A stretch of DNA of 7,013 bases from Planctomycetaceae bacterium (GCA_031274385.1 JAISQH010000100.1:1-7013), one strand, 5' to 3'; positions 1 through 6,013 are shown, counted from the stretch's first letter. A program made the numbers and translations. Notes: generated from the sequence alone by a model not told the origin.

Positions 1-25
1 GCCCCTACGAAAATATCGATCTATT

Positions 26-50
26 AAAATAGACAGATACTCCAAAAACG
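26..50 (+). repeat. Dispersed repeat-end motif, copy 1
   Basis: The segment starting AAAATAGACAGATACTCC matches the outer right end of the large inverted repeat at 6784-6809, which starts AAAATAGACAGTTACTTC. The first 22 bases differ at two positions and both are followed by an A-run and CG. A third, inverted copy forms the left end of that element (about 6512-6532). This may be the right edge of another element lying mostly left of the window, or a solo end. Seen directly; the meaning is inference. Confidence 0.45.
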
Positions 51-150
51 GAACGGGAAAAAAAGAAAACCGAAAAATTCCGTCAATCGGTATAATTGAT
101 ATAAACGGACTATTATTTCTGAAATTTCGTCTATTTTGGCGTTTAGGGAT

Positions 151-179
151 TTGACGAAATCCATTTTAGACACCATGAT
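151..179 (+). promoter_or_regulatory. Candidate sigma70-type promoter for csrA (distal)
   Basis: TTGACG at 151-156 is a 5/6 match to the -35 box. It is followed by a 17-nt spacer and CATGAT (174-179), a 4/6 match to the -10 box. A start near 186 would give a leader of about 115 nt. The -35 lies inside an 8-bp inverted repeat (ATTTCGTC at 124-131 and GACGAAAT at 153-160), which could be an operator. Planctomycete promoters are poorly characterised, so this is tentative. Confidence 0.3.
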
Positions 180-228
180 TACAGAGAGAATGTTGGGATG
201 TTTGTAACGACGCTTGCCTAACTCGTTC

Positions 229-259
229 TAAAATCCTCACTAGTGGTTGCCGTTATAAA
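229..259 (+). promoter_or_regulatory. Candidate proximal csrA promoter, sigma28-like or TATAAA -10
   Basis: TAAA (229-232), 16 nt, then GCCGTTAT (249-256) resembles the flagellar sigma28 promoter (TAAA, 15 nt, GCCGATAA), with the spacing one base too long. The same place holds TATAAA (254-259), a good -10 box without a clear -35. Either reading puts the start about 35-40 nt before csrA. Only one of the two readings can be right. Confidence 0.25.
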
Positions 260-286
260 GTGGTAACACATGAAGTTTTGCCGACA

Positions 287-297
287 GGAAGGAAGGA
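287..297 (+). promoter_or_regulatory. csrA ribosome binding site made of three GGA motifs
   Basis: GGAAGGAAGGA ends three bases before the csrA ATG. It is a strong Shine-Dalgarno sequence that also contains three GGA triplets spaced four bases apart. GGA is the core recognised by CsrA, so the site could allow CsrA to block its own translation. Motif seen; autoregulation is inferred from known CsrA biology. Confidence 0.7.
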
Positions 298-300
298 ATC

Positions 301-504
301 ATGTTAGTACTCTCCAGAAAAAAAAATGAAAGCGTTGTTATCAACGATAATATAACGATTGTCGTTGTCGAAGTGCGCGGCGACAATGTTCGTCTCGGCA
401 TCGAAGCACCAAAAGAAGTTTCGGTTCATCGCAAGGAAGTTTATGACGCCATTCAAGAGACTGCCCGATCTTGTCATAAAAACGTCCGAGTTCCAGTCCA
501 TTGA
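301..504 (+). CDS. csrA: Carbon storage regulator CsrA
   Basis: CsrA is a small homodimeric RNA-binding protein that binds GGA motifs in mRNA leaders, usually over the ribosome binding site, and represses or stabilises the transcript. The 67-residue product has the classic MLVLSRK start and the central APKEVSVHRKEVY block. The RNA-contact residues known from E. coli CsrA, Leu4, Arg6 and Arg44, are all present. The tail after residue 55 is slightly longer than the 61-residue E. coli protein and diverges, as is normal for the family. The start is fixed by the very strong GGAAGGAAGGA just upstream. It is the only plus-strand gene here, is followed 20 bp later by a strong terminator, and appears monocistronic. 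No fliW or flagellar gene is adjacent in this window, so its targets cannot be read from context. Confidence 0.97.
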   Translation: MLVLSRKKNESVVINDNITIVVVEVRGDNVRLGIEAPKEVSVHRKEVYDAIQETARSCHKNVRVPVH

Positions 505-523
505 GATCGGCTCGATTAAAAAT

Positions 524-563
524 AAAAAACGTCGCGGCACAATTTAGTTCCGCGACGTTTTTT
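524..563. terminator. Bidirectional intrinsic terminator between csrA and the DUF1598 gene
   Basis: A 14-bp perfect stem pairs 524-537 with 550-563 around a 12-nt loop. The GC core is CGTCGCGG with CCGCGACG. The stem ends in six A residues on the left and a T-run on the right, so each strand reads out a hairpin followed by T residues. It lies between the convergent stop codons of csrA (504) and DUF1598 (587) and should serve both. Confidence 0.93.
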
Positions 564-586
564 TATTGATCTTGATGGATAAAATT

Positions 587-2005
587 TCAGTCCCACCACC
601 ATTGACCCGGCTGGAGTTCGAGTTTGACATTGTTTCGAACATCGGTAATTTGGTTTTTCTCTTCTGTTTTGGCGTTACCCGGTTGAAGGGCGACTTGCGG
701 TTCGATTTCAACACCGCCGCCAATGGGCACCATGAAAAGACCCTTGCGTACCGCAGAACCAACTACCGGCTCCACTTGCGATGGAGCAGAAAATGTTTGA
801 ACCGCGTATTTTTCTTCATTGCCGAAAAATTCCATCGACCAACCGGCTTTCCCGTAAAAATCTTCTTGCCGAAGGTGCGCCGCACAAACAAGCATATCAA
901 CGAAATTGCGAAGTTGAGCAAAAACCAACGATTTTTGCGACAACTTGGCATATTCTGCGGTGAATGATTTAGAGAAAACTTTGCTGGCTTTATCGATTTT
1001 GCCTTTTTGAACGATTCGTTCTCCGGTTGCTGTTACCACTTCGTCTTCAGCGACAAGTTTGACGCCGGAACCAATTAATTCCATACCGGTTCGATCTTCT
1101 GTCAAAAGAACCGATTGATAATCCGGCACAAAATACCATCGGAAAAGAGCGTTTCCGCCGGATGGTTCGGCGTTGGCAATAAACGTATCAATTCGTACTC
1201 CGCGCGGAACCGGTTCGACACCGATTCCGATTTGTTTCATTCGATAGTCCGCAGCAACCATCACTCCGGCTGCGTGCGTTGAGGCTGGAATTCCGTCAAC
1301 CCGAATCGTCTGCATCCCAAGACTTTCCCGCAACCCCCGAACAAATGCCTCACGCCGACCAGGACCATCATAACGACCAAATGATTTTTGAAACCGTTGT
1401 AATCGGGCATTGCCTTCTTCTGTCGGATCAATAGAACAACCAACCACTTCGGTCGCTTCTTTACCGGGAGCGTAAGCACGGAGAGCCACCACCAAATCCT
1501 GAAGTTCGCAGACCGGACGATTACTGGTTGCCCCCATCATCGCCCCTTCATAACCGGGATACCAACCCTCAGCAGGACCGGCAATCACAATATCTTTCGA
1601 TTCGGGAAAATAGAAAACGTAACGAATCCGTTGAAGACCGGCAAGGTACTTCATCTCTTCCGTAACAGTACCGTTGCCGTCAATCAAGGCTTTTTCAAGC
1701 CGGTTCAACGAAATATACCGAATAAGACTTTTGGTCTGAACATTTTTCGGCAAATGAGAATACGATGCTCTTGCCGACATCAGGTACTGCTCGTTGACCC
1801 GACCATAATCAAGACTATGGTCGCGCCGGAGAACTCCGTTCGGATCAATCCGAACACCGGAATAATTCGAATACGGATTGGATTCATCATCACTATTGTT
1901 ACTGTTACTGTTACTTTGCGACAGAACCATCTCCGTTAAGGTCACCGCGAAAACCCCAACAAAGAGAAATGTCAATAGCGTTGTTGCAAACTTTCTGAAA
2001 TTCAT
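587..2005 (-). CDS. Secreted DUF1598 family protein, function unknown
   Basis: The 472-residue product starts with a typical signal peptide: MNFRKF, then a hydrophobic stretch to about residue 22. A low-complexity Ser/Asn/Asp linker (about 30-47) follows, and then a long folded region with no recognisable catalytic motif. I match the region from about residue 50 to the C-terminus, including the VFYFPESKDIVIAGPAEGW and RKGLFMVPIGGG segments, to DUF1598, a planctomycete family of unknown function. The assignment is from memory. The frame is open upstream to an ATG at 2068, but I chose 2005. An eight-base-spaced GGAG precedes it, and the longer form would put 21 polar and mixed residues in front of the signal peptide. 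The C-terminus ends in an unusual QWWWD. The gene follows cheY-like on the same strand, separated by a likely terminator, so it is probably transcribed alone. Export to periplasm or beyond is inferred from the signal peptide. Confidence 0.75.
   Translation of the reverse strand: MNFRKFATTLLTFLFVGVFAVTLTEMVLSQSNSNSNNSDDESNPYSNYSGVRIDPNGVLRRDHSLDYGRVNEQYLMSARASYSHLPKNVQTKSLIRYISLNRLEKALIDGNGTVTEEMKYLAGLQRIRYVFYFPESKDIVIAGPAEGWYPGYEGAMMGATSNRPVCELQDLVVALRAYAPGKEATEVVGCSIDPTEEGNARLQRFQKSFGRYDGPGRREAFVRGLRESLGMQTIRVDGIPASTHAAGVMVAADYRMKQIGIGVEPVPRGVRIDTFIANAEPSGGNALFRWYFVPDYQSVLLTEDRTGMELIGSGVKLVAEDEVVTATGERIVQKGKIDKASKVFSKSFTAEYAKLSQKSLVFAQLRNFVDMLVCAAHLRQEDFYGKAGWSMEFFGNEEKYAVQTFSAPSQVEPVVGSAVRKGLFMVPIGGGVEIEPQVALQPGNAKTEEKNQITDVRNNVKLELQPGQWWWD
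1898..1915 (-). repeat. In-frame hexanucleotide repeat encoding Ser-Asn x3
   Basis: GTTACT occurs three times in a row on the plus strand and encodes SNSNSN just after the DUF1598 signal peptide. In-frame expansion or contraction would alter linker length without changing the frame. It is probably just a flexible low-complexity linker. Confidence 0.7.
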
Positions 2006-2013
2006 TTTAACAT

Positions 2014-2017
2014 CTCC
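2014..2017 (-). promoter_or_regulatory. Ribosome binding site fixing the DUF1598 start at 2005
   Basis: On the minus strand GGAG lies eight bases before the ATG at 2005. I see no comparable site in front of the in-frame ATG at 2068. This site plus the signal peptide position decide the start. Confidence 0.7.
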
Positions 2018-2081
2018 ATTTTTATCTTGCTGAAATCGTTGGTTCCTTAACAGGAACAACACAACCAAAGCCTCTTGGCTT

Positions 2082-2087
2082 AGTATA
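2082..2087 (-). promoter_or_regulatory. Possible -10 box for the DUF1598 gene
   Basis: TATACT on the minus strand is a 5/6 match to the -10 consensus, 76 bases before the chosen start. No convincing -35 is visible. The predicted leader holds two small perfect hairpins: 5-bp stems at 2068-2081 (AAGCC/GGCTT) and 2042-2057 (GTTCC/GGAAC). Confidence 0.25.
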
Positions 2088-2164
2088 ACCCATAGAAGCG
2101 ATGATAAGGATTAATTCCGTTTAATACAAGACAAAAAACAGGGATTGAAGAACATTTTTTTGCA

Positions 2165-2198
2165 AAAATCGGTAAATTTAACGCATTTTCCCGATTTT
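2165..2198 (-). terminator. Probable terminator downstream of the CheY-like gene
   Basis: On the minus strand AAAATCGG (2198-2191) pairs perfectly with CCGATTTT (2172-2165) around an 18-nt loop, followed by one more T and then GC. It begins 16 bases after the cheY-like stop codon. The stem is AT-rich and the T-run is short, so efficiency is uncertain. Confidence 0.45.
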
Positions 2199-2214
2199 AT
2201 GGCAATAATCAGGC

Positions 2215-2574
2215 TCAACAACCGTGTTTTTCGAGTTTTTCTCTCAACGTATCGGGGGTGAACGGTTTAACCAAATAATCGGTGACTCCGGCTTGAATCG
2301 CTTCAAGCACACGGCTTTTTTCGGCTTCCGTCGTAACCATAATGACCGGAATTTTCGTATCTTGAGCCCGGATTGCTTTAAGCACTTCCAAACCGGTCAT
2401 ACCGGGCATGTTCCAGTCGGTTAGAACCATATCAAATTTGCCGGGAGCAAAAATGGCAACGGCTTCCGAACCGTCCGCCGCTTCGGCAACATCTTTAACG
2501 CCAACAGCTTGCAGTGAACGCAAAATAATTTTCCGCATCGTACTGGAATCATCGGCAACGAGAACGCGTGTCAT
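2215..2574 (-). CDS. Stand-alone CheY-like response regulator receiver
   Basis: This is a 119-residue single receiver domain with no output domain. It should be phosphorylated by a sensor kinase and then bind a partner protein. All key receiver residues are visible: the acidic pair Asp8-Asp9, the phosphoacceptor Asp53 in the LTDWNMPGMTG block, switch Thr81 and Lys103 in the YLVKPFTP motif. Length and the TDWNMPG sequence resemble chemotaxis CheY and related single-domain regulators. A GAGG with six-base spacing precedes the ATG, supporting the start. No histidine kinase, CheA, CheW or receptor gene lies in the window, so the partner is unknown, and the name cheY is withheld for that reason. 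It is probably monocistronic: a candidate promoter lies upstream and a terminator-like hairpin downstream. Confidence 0.95.
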   Translation of the reverse strand: MTRVLVADDSSTMRKIILRSLQAVGVKDVAEAADGSEAVAIFAPGKFDMVLTDWNMPGMTGLEVLKAIRAQDTKIPVIMVTTEAEKSRVLEAIQAGVTDYLVKPFTPDTLREKLEKHGC

Positions 2575-2613
2575 GTTTTACCTCGTAAGGGTCTCTTATT
2601 TTTGTTTGTTGGA

Positions 2614-2642
2614 ATTGAAAAAACGAATCAATAAAACGTCAA
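2614..2642 (-). promoter_or_regulatory. Candidate promoter for the CheY-like gene
   Basis: On the minus strand TTGACG (2642-2637) is followed by a 17-nt spacer and TTCAAT (2619-2614), a 5/6 and 4/6 match to the sigma70 boxes. Transcription would start about 33 bases before the start codon. It lies between the PHA-system gene and cheY-like, which supports separate transcription. Confidence 0.4.
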
Positions 2643-2656
2643 AACAACTTACTTAA

Positions 2657-2681
2657 TGGACAATACCGCAAGCGGTTTCCA
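2657..2681 (-). terminator. Imperfect hairpin right after the PHA-system gene
   Basis: The minus-strand transcript can pair TGGA (2681-2678) with TCCA (2660-2657) and, inside, ACCG with CGGT around a CTTG loop, with unpaired bases between. No T-run follows, so it could be a weak or Rho-assisted 3' end, or an mRNA-stabilising hairpin. Confidence 0.25.
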
Positions 2682-2987
2682 TCAACTAAGAACTTGTACC
2701 AGTTCTTTTCGAATCTGGCTTTCAATGGTATGCTTCATCAGCATGGCGGCAACAGGCAAATCAACGGAGATCATCACCGAGTCAACAAAAGAGCGGACAG
2801 AACCGGTCAACGAAAAACCATAGACTTTGAACGCAAATTCCATCGAATGAGGATCCATCCAGGTTTCCGTCAAATCAGTAACCGTATAGGTATGCTGCTG
2901 CTTGATTTCCGCATGTTTTTTCTTCAACCGCTCTGTCGCTTTTTCCTGACCGAGTTGATGAGGAACCGTAATCTTCATTAAAGGCAT
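2682..2987 (-). CDS. Polyhydroxyalkanoic acid system family (PHA_gran_rgn-like) small protein
   Basis: The 101-residue product looks like the family Pfam calls PHA_gran_rgn. It has an N-terminal MKITVPHQLGQEKATERLKK segment and a middle beta-rich part (WMDPHSMEFAFKVYGFSLTGSV). A segment equivalent to the family's L-P-A-hydrophobic helix (ISVDLPVAAMLMKHTIESQIR) ends the protein. Despite the name, members are widespread in bacteria with no link to PHA granules, and the real role is unknown. No PHA synthase, phasin or depolymerase gene is nearby. I chose the first ATG at 2987, because GGAG (3001-2998) lies ten bases before it. A second in-frame ATG three codons later (MKITV) lies nineteen bases from that site. 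The gene starts 31 bases after the epimerase stop codon and is probably co-transcribed with it. There is no signal peptide or membrane segment, so it is likely cytoplasmic. Confidence 0.72.
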   Translation of the reverse strand: MPLMKITVPHQLGQEKATERLKKKHAEIKQQHTYTVTDLTETWMDPHSMEFAFKVYGFSLTGSVRSFVDSVMISVDLPVAAMLMKHTIESQIRKELVQVLS

Positions 2988-3018
2988 AGTATTAGGACTC
3001 CGGCGTCAAAACGTCCGG

Positions 3019-3870
3019 CTAAATGTTGAGGATTTTCGCTTTGAGTTCGGAAATCAATCGAACCGCTTGACCGATTTCTTCTTTTTGCCGTTGCGGTTCT
3101 TCAGGAATTTCACGTTCGATTGTCAACGCTCCGTCATAACCGATTTCATGAAGCGTTCGAAGAAACAGTTCGGCGTTGACCTGACCGGTTCCGAACGGCA
3201 CTTCGCGTCCCCAATCAACACCCGGTTTACCGGTTGTCGCCAGAGCGTCCTTGCAATGAACACCGCGAACATAAGAACCAACCACTTTCAACGCTCCAAT
3301 CGGATCACCAATCCCGTAAAGAATCAGATTTGCCGGATCGAAATTGATAAACAGATTCTTTCGCCGGACATTGCCAATAAATTCGAGAAGTGAATTGACG
3401 GATTCCTGACCGGTTTCCAAATGCAATGCCTGATTGTTTCCCGCTAAATGGTCACAAAGACGCTGAATTGTTTCAACAACTTCTTTGTAATCCGACGAAT
3501 TTTTTTCATGAGGCACAAAACCGATATGAGAACCAATTGCCGTGACACCGAGCAATTTTGCAAAATCAGAGATTTCAAATGCTTCCGCTAGCCGTGCTGA
3601 CCGGGTGAGCGGCGGGACAAAACCGACCGTTTTGGCGGTAATATCGATTGTTTCATAACTTTCGCCTTCGAAACCGAGAAAAACCGTTGTGATGGTGATT
3701 CCGTAATCGGCGAGTTGTTTTGTAAAAAGGGCAGCGTTTTCCGGTGTCCGGCTGGTTTTGTAGGGAGTGTGAAGTTGAATCGTCTTGATGCCAAGATCAC
3801 GGACAACTTCCAATTTGACACCAAGACCGGCATCAATACTCGCAAAAACTCCAATTGACCAATGTTGCAT
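3019..3870 (-). CDS. Sugar phosphate isomerase/epimerase, xylose-isomerase-like TIM barrel (COG1082)
   Basis: The 283-residue product fits the AP_endonuc_2/xylose-isomerase-like barrel family. These enzymes use a divalent metal to interconvert ketoses or epimerise sugars and inositols. The likely metal ligands fall in the expected order and context: Glu152 in LETGQE, Asp178 in NFDPAN, His205 in GVHCKDA and Glu252 in TIERE. His115 in GSHIG is another conserved position in many members. Length is normal for the family and there is no signal peptide, so it acts in the cytoplasm. The substrate cannot be read from the sequence; planctomycete genomes carry many paralogues. The ATG at 3870 has no clear Shine-Dalgarno site, but the protein begins as homologues do, with a first beta strand (WSIGVFAS). 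It probably heads a two-gene unit with the PHA-system gene and has two candidate promoters of its own upstream. Confidence 0.9.
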   Translation of the reverse strand: MQHWSIGVFASIDAGLGVKLEVVRDLGIKTIQLHTPYKTSRTPENAALFTKQLADYGITITTVFLGFEGESYETIDITAKTVGFVPPLTRSARLAEAFEISDFAKLLGVTAIGSHIGFVPHEKNSSDYKEVVETIQRLCDHLAGNNQALHLETGQESVNSLLEFIGNVRRKNLFINFDPANLILYGIGDPIGALKVVGSYVRGVHCKDALATTGKPGVDWGREVPFGTGQVNAELFLRTLHEIGYDGALTIEREIPEEPQRQKEEIGQAVRLISELKAKILNI

Positions 3871-3910
3871 TGTTCTGTTTTCGGTGAAATCGAAAATGAA
3901 TTAATGAATG

Positions 3911-3939
3911 ATTTTACAAATAATTTAGTAAATGTCCAA
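3911..3939 (-). promoter_or_regulatory. Candidate epimerase promoter, proximal
   Basis: On the minus strand TTGGAC (3939-3934), a 17-nt spacer and TAAAAT (3916-3911) resemble a sigma70 promoter with a weaker -35. The start would lie about 35 bases before the epimerase ATG. Confidence 0.3.
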
Positions 3940-3950
3940 GGCTTGTTCTA

Positions 3951-3978
3951 AATATACTTGATAAAAAGTTGATTGCAA
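3951..3978 (-). promoter_or_regulatory. Candidate epimerase promoter, distal
   Basis: On the minus strand TTGCAA (3978-3973), a 16-nt spacer and TATATT (3956-3951) are 4/6 and 5/6 matches to the sigma70 boxes. The start would lie roughly 75 bases before the epimerase ATG. It sits between the gene and the large inverted repeat at 4045-4190, so the repeat would not be in this transcript. Confidence 0.35.
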
Positions 3979-4044
3979 CAGGCACACCCAGCCGGATACG
4001 CAAAATTCCTGATTATTTCATTTTTTGTGGGGAAGATTTATTAT

Positions 4045-4190
4045 AATCCCCAATTCTCTGAACAAGATTTTCGGATTGATAAAATTGGTAGGATAGTCTG
4101 TTGGAAAGAGCAGACGATTCGATGTTATTCCCGACAGATTATCCTATCATCTTACCAATCCCAAAAAATCCTGTTCAGATAATAGGAATT
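4045..4190. repeat. Large imperfect inverted repeat downstream of the SIS gene
   Basis: The best part pairs 4058-4104 with 4131-4178: about 39 identical positions, three gapped bases, and a 26-nt central loop (4105-4130). Weaker similarity continues outward to about 4045 and 4190, so the right edge overlaps the SIS stop codon by two bases. Within the aligned core nearly all mismatches are transitions. The arms contain loosely repeated GGATT/AGGAT words every 8-10 nt. It could end SIS transcription, or be a mobile or dispersed intergenic repeat inserted behind the gene. The structure is seen; the role is inference. Confidence 0.8.
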
Positions 4191-4749
4191 AAATGACTTT
4201 CCGTTTGCAGGCGTGGATAATGGCGTGGCAGAAGAACGAATGGATGTCTTCAACCAGTTCATAAACGTTGCACGGAACATGGAGGTTAATATCCGCTAAC
4301 TCTTTTAATTTTCCGCCGCCGAAGCCGGTCATACCAAGTACGGCGGCTCCCGCCGATTTGGCAAACTCTGCCGCTTTGATAATATTCGGCGAATGACCGC
4401 TGGAAGAAATCAGAATCACCAAATCGCCATGATTCAAAAGACTACGGAGTTGGTACGAAAAAATATTGTCGTAACCGCAATCGTTGCCCAACGCCGTAAT
4501 CATCGCGGTGTTACAACAAAGCGATAGGATACGCGGTTGTTTGTCGTTTGTTCCGGCAACATTTTTGCCGAATCCCGCCGCAAAATGAACCGCCAACGCC
4601 GCACTGCCGCCATTACCCGCCGTCAAAATCTGTTTGTCGGCAAGATAAGTATTCGAAACAAGTTTTGCGGCTTTGGTAAGTTCATCAAAGTCAATGCCGG
4701 AAAGAAGTCCGGTGAACAATTCATGATACGTTTTAATTCTGGATTTCAT
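4189..4749 (-). CDS. SIS-domain phosphosugar isomerase, GmhA/DiaA-like
   Basis: This 186-residue single SIS domain resembles sedoheptulose-7-phosphate isomerase GmhA (192 residues in E. coli) and DiaA. The phosphate-binding motifs are clear: GNGGSA at 45-50 and the Ser-rich ISSSGHSPN at 114-122, plus TGFGGGKL at 141-148. The helix HFAAGF at 55-60 and the C-terminal EDIH...H block (167-175) align with the GmhA active site. Compared with my recollection of E. coli GmhA, His61 and His180 are kept as His55 and His175. The catalytic Glu65 is replaced by Gly59 and Gln172 by Glu167, so classical GmhA chemistry is doubtful. It may act on another sugar phosphate or bind one as a sensor. It starts 61 bases after the DUF1573 stop codon and may be co-transcribed with it; no clear Shine-Dalgarno is visible. 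No other heptose-pathway gene is present here. Confidence 0.88.
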   Translation of the reverse strand: MKSRIKTYHELFTGLLSGIDFDELTKAAKLVSNTYLADKQILTAGNGGSAALAVHFAAGFGKNVAGTNDKQPRILSLCCNTAMITALGNDCGYDNIFSYQLRSLLNHGDLVILISSSGHSPNIIKAAEFAKSAGAAVLGMTGFGGGKLKELADINLHVPCNVYELVEDIHSFFCHAIIHACKRKVI

Positions 4750-4810
4750 TTTTTGTGCGGAATTTTTGTTCGGAAAAATTTGAAGACCGGTTTGTTGCTC
4801 GTTTCAAAAA

Positions 4811-6013
4811 TCAAAGGATTCGCGGTGTTCCGAATTTTGCTTTACCGGATGGAATGATCGGATCTTCCGGTGTCAAGGGCGGTTCCGCCCAAGGTTGTTC
4901 GATAAGGGGGTCGATGAGGGGTTCCGGTGTTGGGGTTGCAGTCAGGATTTCTTTCGGTGTGAGTAACGCCATCGCAGAAAGTGTTACAAATTCCTGTTCC
5001 GGCAGATTGGTTCGGATTCGGATTTGATCGGTGATATTTTGAGAGTCGCCGGTTTGCGTTTTTTTTGCCGAATCTTTTACCGAATCTTTTGCCGAAAAAA
5101 GTACCGAAACAAGTTGAATGGCACTTTCCTGTTCCGAAAACGTGAATCGGAAACGTTTATCCTGAGACGTAACCTCTATAATTCGAAACGGTAATTCACT
5201 TCGAACAACGATATTTTTTGAAACGGTTTCTCCCGGTGAAAGGACTCCGACCAGAAACGGAGCCGGTTTTGCCTGAATCGGAGCCATCACCACGCCTTGA
5301 ATCGGCAACATGATTTCAGCCGCCCCGCTTAAACCGTTGGAAGACTCATTCGTCGCAAAACGAAGCACATCTTTGACATACCCGACCGGGGCATTGTCCT
5401 TGATTGTTACGGTAATCCGGTAAGCGGTTTCCGTGTTGGAACGATTGATTTCTTCCGCTTTGGCGTGAATAAAGGGGTTGGTTCGTTCCACTTTGGTCAA
5501 TGCCCAATCACGGCGTCCGGCGTATTCGAGTTGAACGGTACGAACCACTGTTTGACCCGCCGGAATAGAACCAAACTCAACAATGCCCGGCGTCAAAACA
5601 ACATCAGGACGAATATAACCCGAAACAAAAAGTAAAACAGATTCATGAAGCCGTTGCCCATTGACTTTTGTTTCAAGATCAACGGTTAATGTTGCCGATT
5701 TTTCACGAGTATGTTGACCGCTGGTATTGAATTTCGCAATCACGGCTCCTTTTTCGCCGGATTTGAGAAGATTTGTTGACAACGACGGAAGAGTACAACC
5801 GCAGGACGAATGAACGCCGAGAATCTTAATATCTTGCTGATAAACGTTTTCCATCTCGAAACGATACACAACATCCGCGCCGATGGCAACACGACCGAAA
5901 TCATGTCTTTTGATTTGGAACAGGTCTATCCCCCAAGATTCCGCAGCCGCAGCAAAACCCGAAATGAGAAACAAACCAAAAACAAAGGCAGGAAAGAAAA
6001 TTCGATAAATCAT
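4811..6013 (-). CDS. Secreted DUF1573 protein with Pro-rich tail
   Basis: The 400-residue product begins with a signal peptide (MIYRIFF, hydrophobic to about residue 20, AAAA before ESW), so it should be exported. Residues about 30-130 form a DUF1573 Ig-like domain with the hallmark SSCGC motif at 69-73, preceded by HDFGRVAIG and followed by LKSGEKGAVIAKFNT. A second beta-sandwich of similar style (about 138-240, starting TPGIVEFGSIPAGQ) and a third, more divergent one (about 247-350) follow. Residues 305-325 are a Lys/Ser/Asp-rich insert coded by a short DNA tandem repeat. The last 45 residues are Pro/Glu-rich and likely unstructured. DUF1573 proteins are common in planctomycetes and Bacteroidetes and their role is unknown; the paired cysteines may be redox- or metal-linked. 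The ATG has no strong ribosome site, but the signal peptide fits this start. A promoter with an exact TATAAT lies upstream. Confidence 0.88.
   Translation of the reverse strand: MIYRIFFPAFVFGLFLISGFAAAAESWGIDLFQIKRHDFGRVAIGADVVYRFEMENVYQQDIKILGVHSSCGCTLPSLSTNLLKSGEKGAVIAKFNTSGQHTREKSATLTVDLETKVNGQRLHESVLLFVSGYIRPDVVLTPGIVEFGSIPAGQTVVRTVQLEYAGRRDWALTKVERTNPFIHAKAEEINRSNTETAYRITVTIKDNAPVGYVKDVLRFATNESSNGLSGAAEIMLPIQGVVMAPIQAKPAPFLVGVLSPGETVSKNIVVRSELPFRIIEVTSQDKRFRFTFSEQESAIQLVSVLFSAKDSVKDSAKKTQTGDSQNITDQIRIRTNLPEQEFVTLSAMALLTPKEILTATPTPEPLIDPLIEQPWAEPPLTPEDPIIPSGKAKFGTPRIL
5067..5110 (-). repeat. 12-bp tandem repeat inside the DUF1573 gene
   Basis: The unit (G/A)CCGAATCTTTT occurs at 5067-5078 and 5079-5090. 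Decayed versions follow, GCCGAAAAAAGT (5091-5102) and ACCGAAAC. It encodes the linker-like FSAKDSVKDSAKK segment. The 12-bp unit keeps frame, so length variation between strains is plausible. Confidence 0.7.

Noticed and set aside
2..100. Possible 3' end of an upstream gene, a frame open from the window edge to a stop at 98-100
   Set aside because: Only 32 codons, very basic and low in complexity, no recognisable C-terminus; it also crosses the repeat-end motif.
566..967. Plus-strand ORF of 133 codons
   Set aside because: It lies antisense within the well-supported DUF1598 gene and has no family resemblance.
2006..2068. Longer DUF1598 start at 2068
   Set aside because: It adds 21 residues before the signal peptide and covers the good GGAG ribosome site used for the start at 2005.
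3973..4182. Plus-strand ORF of 69 codons in the gap before the epimerase
   Set aside because: It runs through the large inverted repeat, has no ribosome site, and has no recognisable motif.
2215..4749. A defence or toxin-antitoxin island
   Set aside because: All genes here are recognised housekeeping-type families (receiver, PHA-system protein, sugar isomerases); no toxin, nuclease or defence domain is visible.
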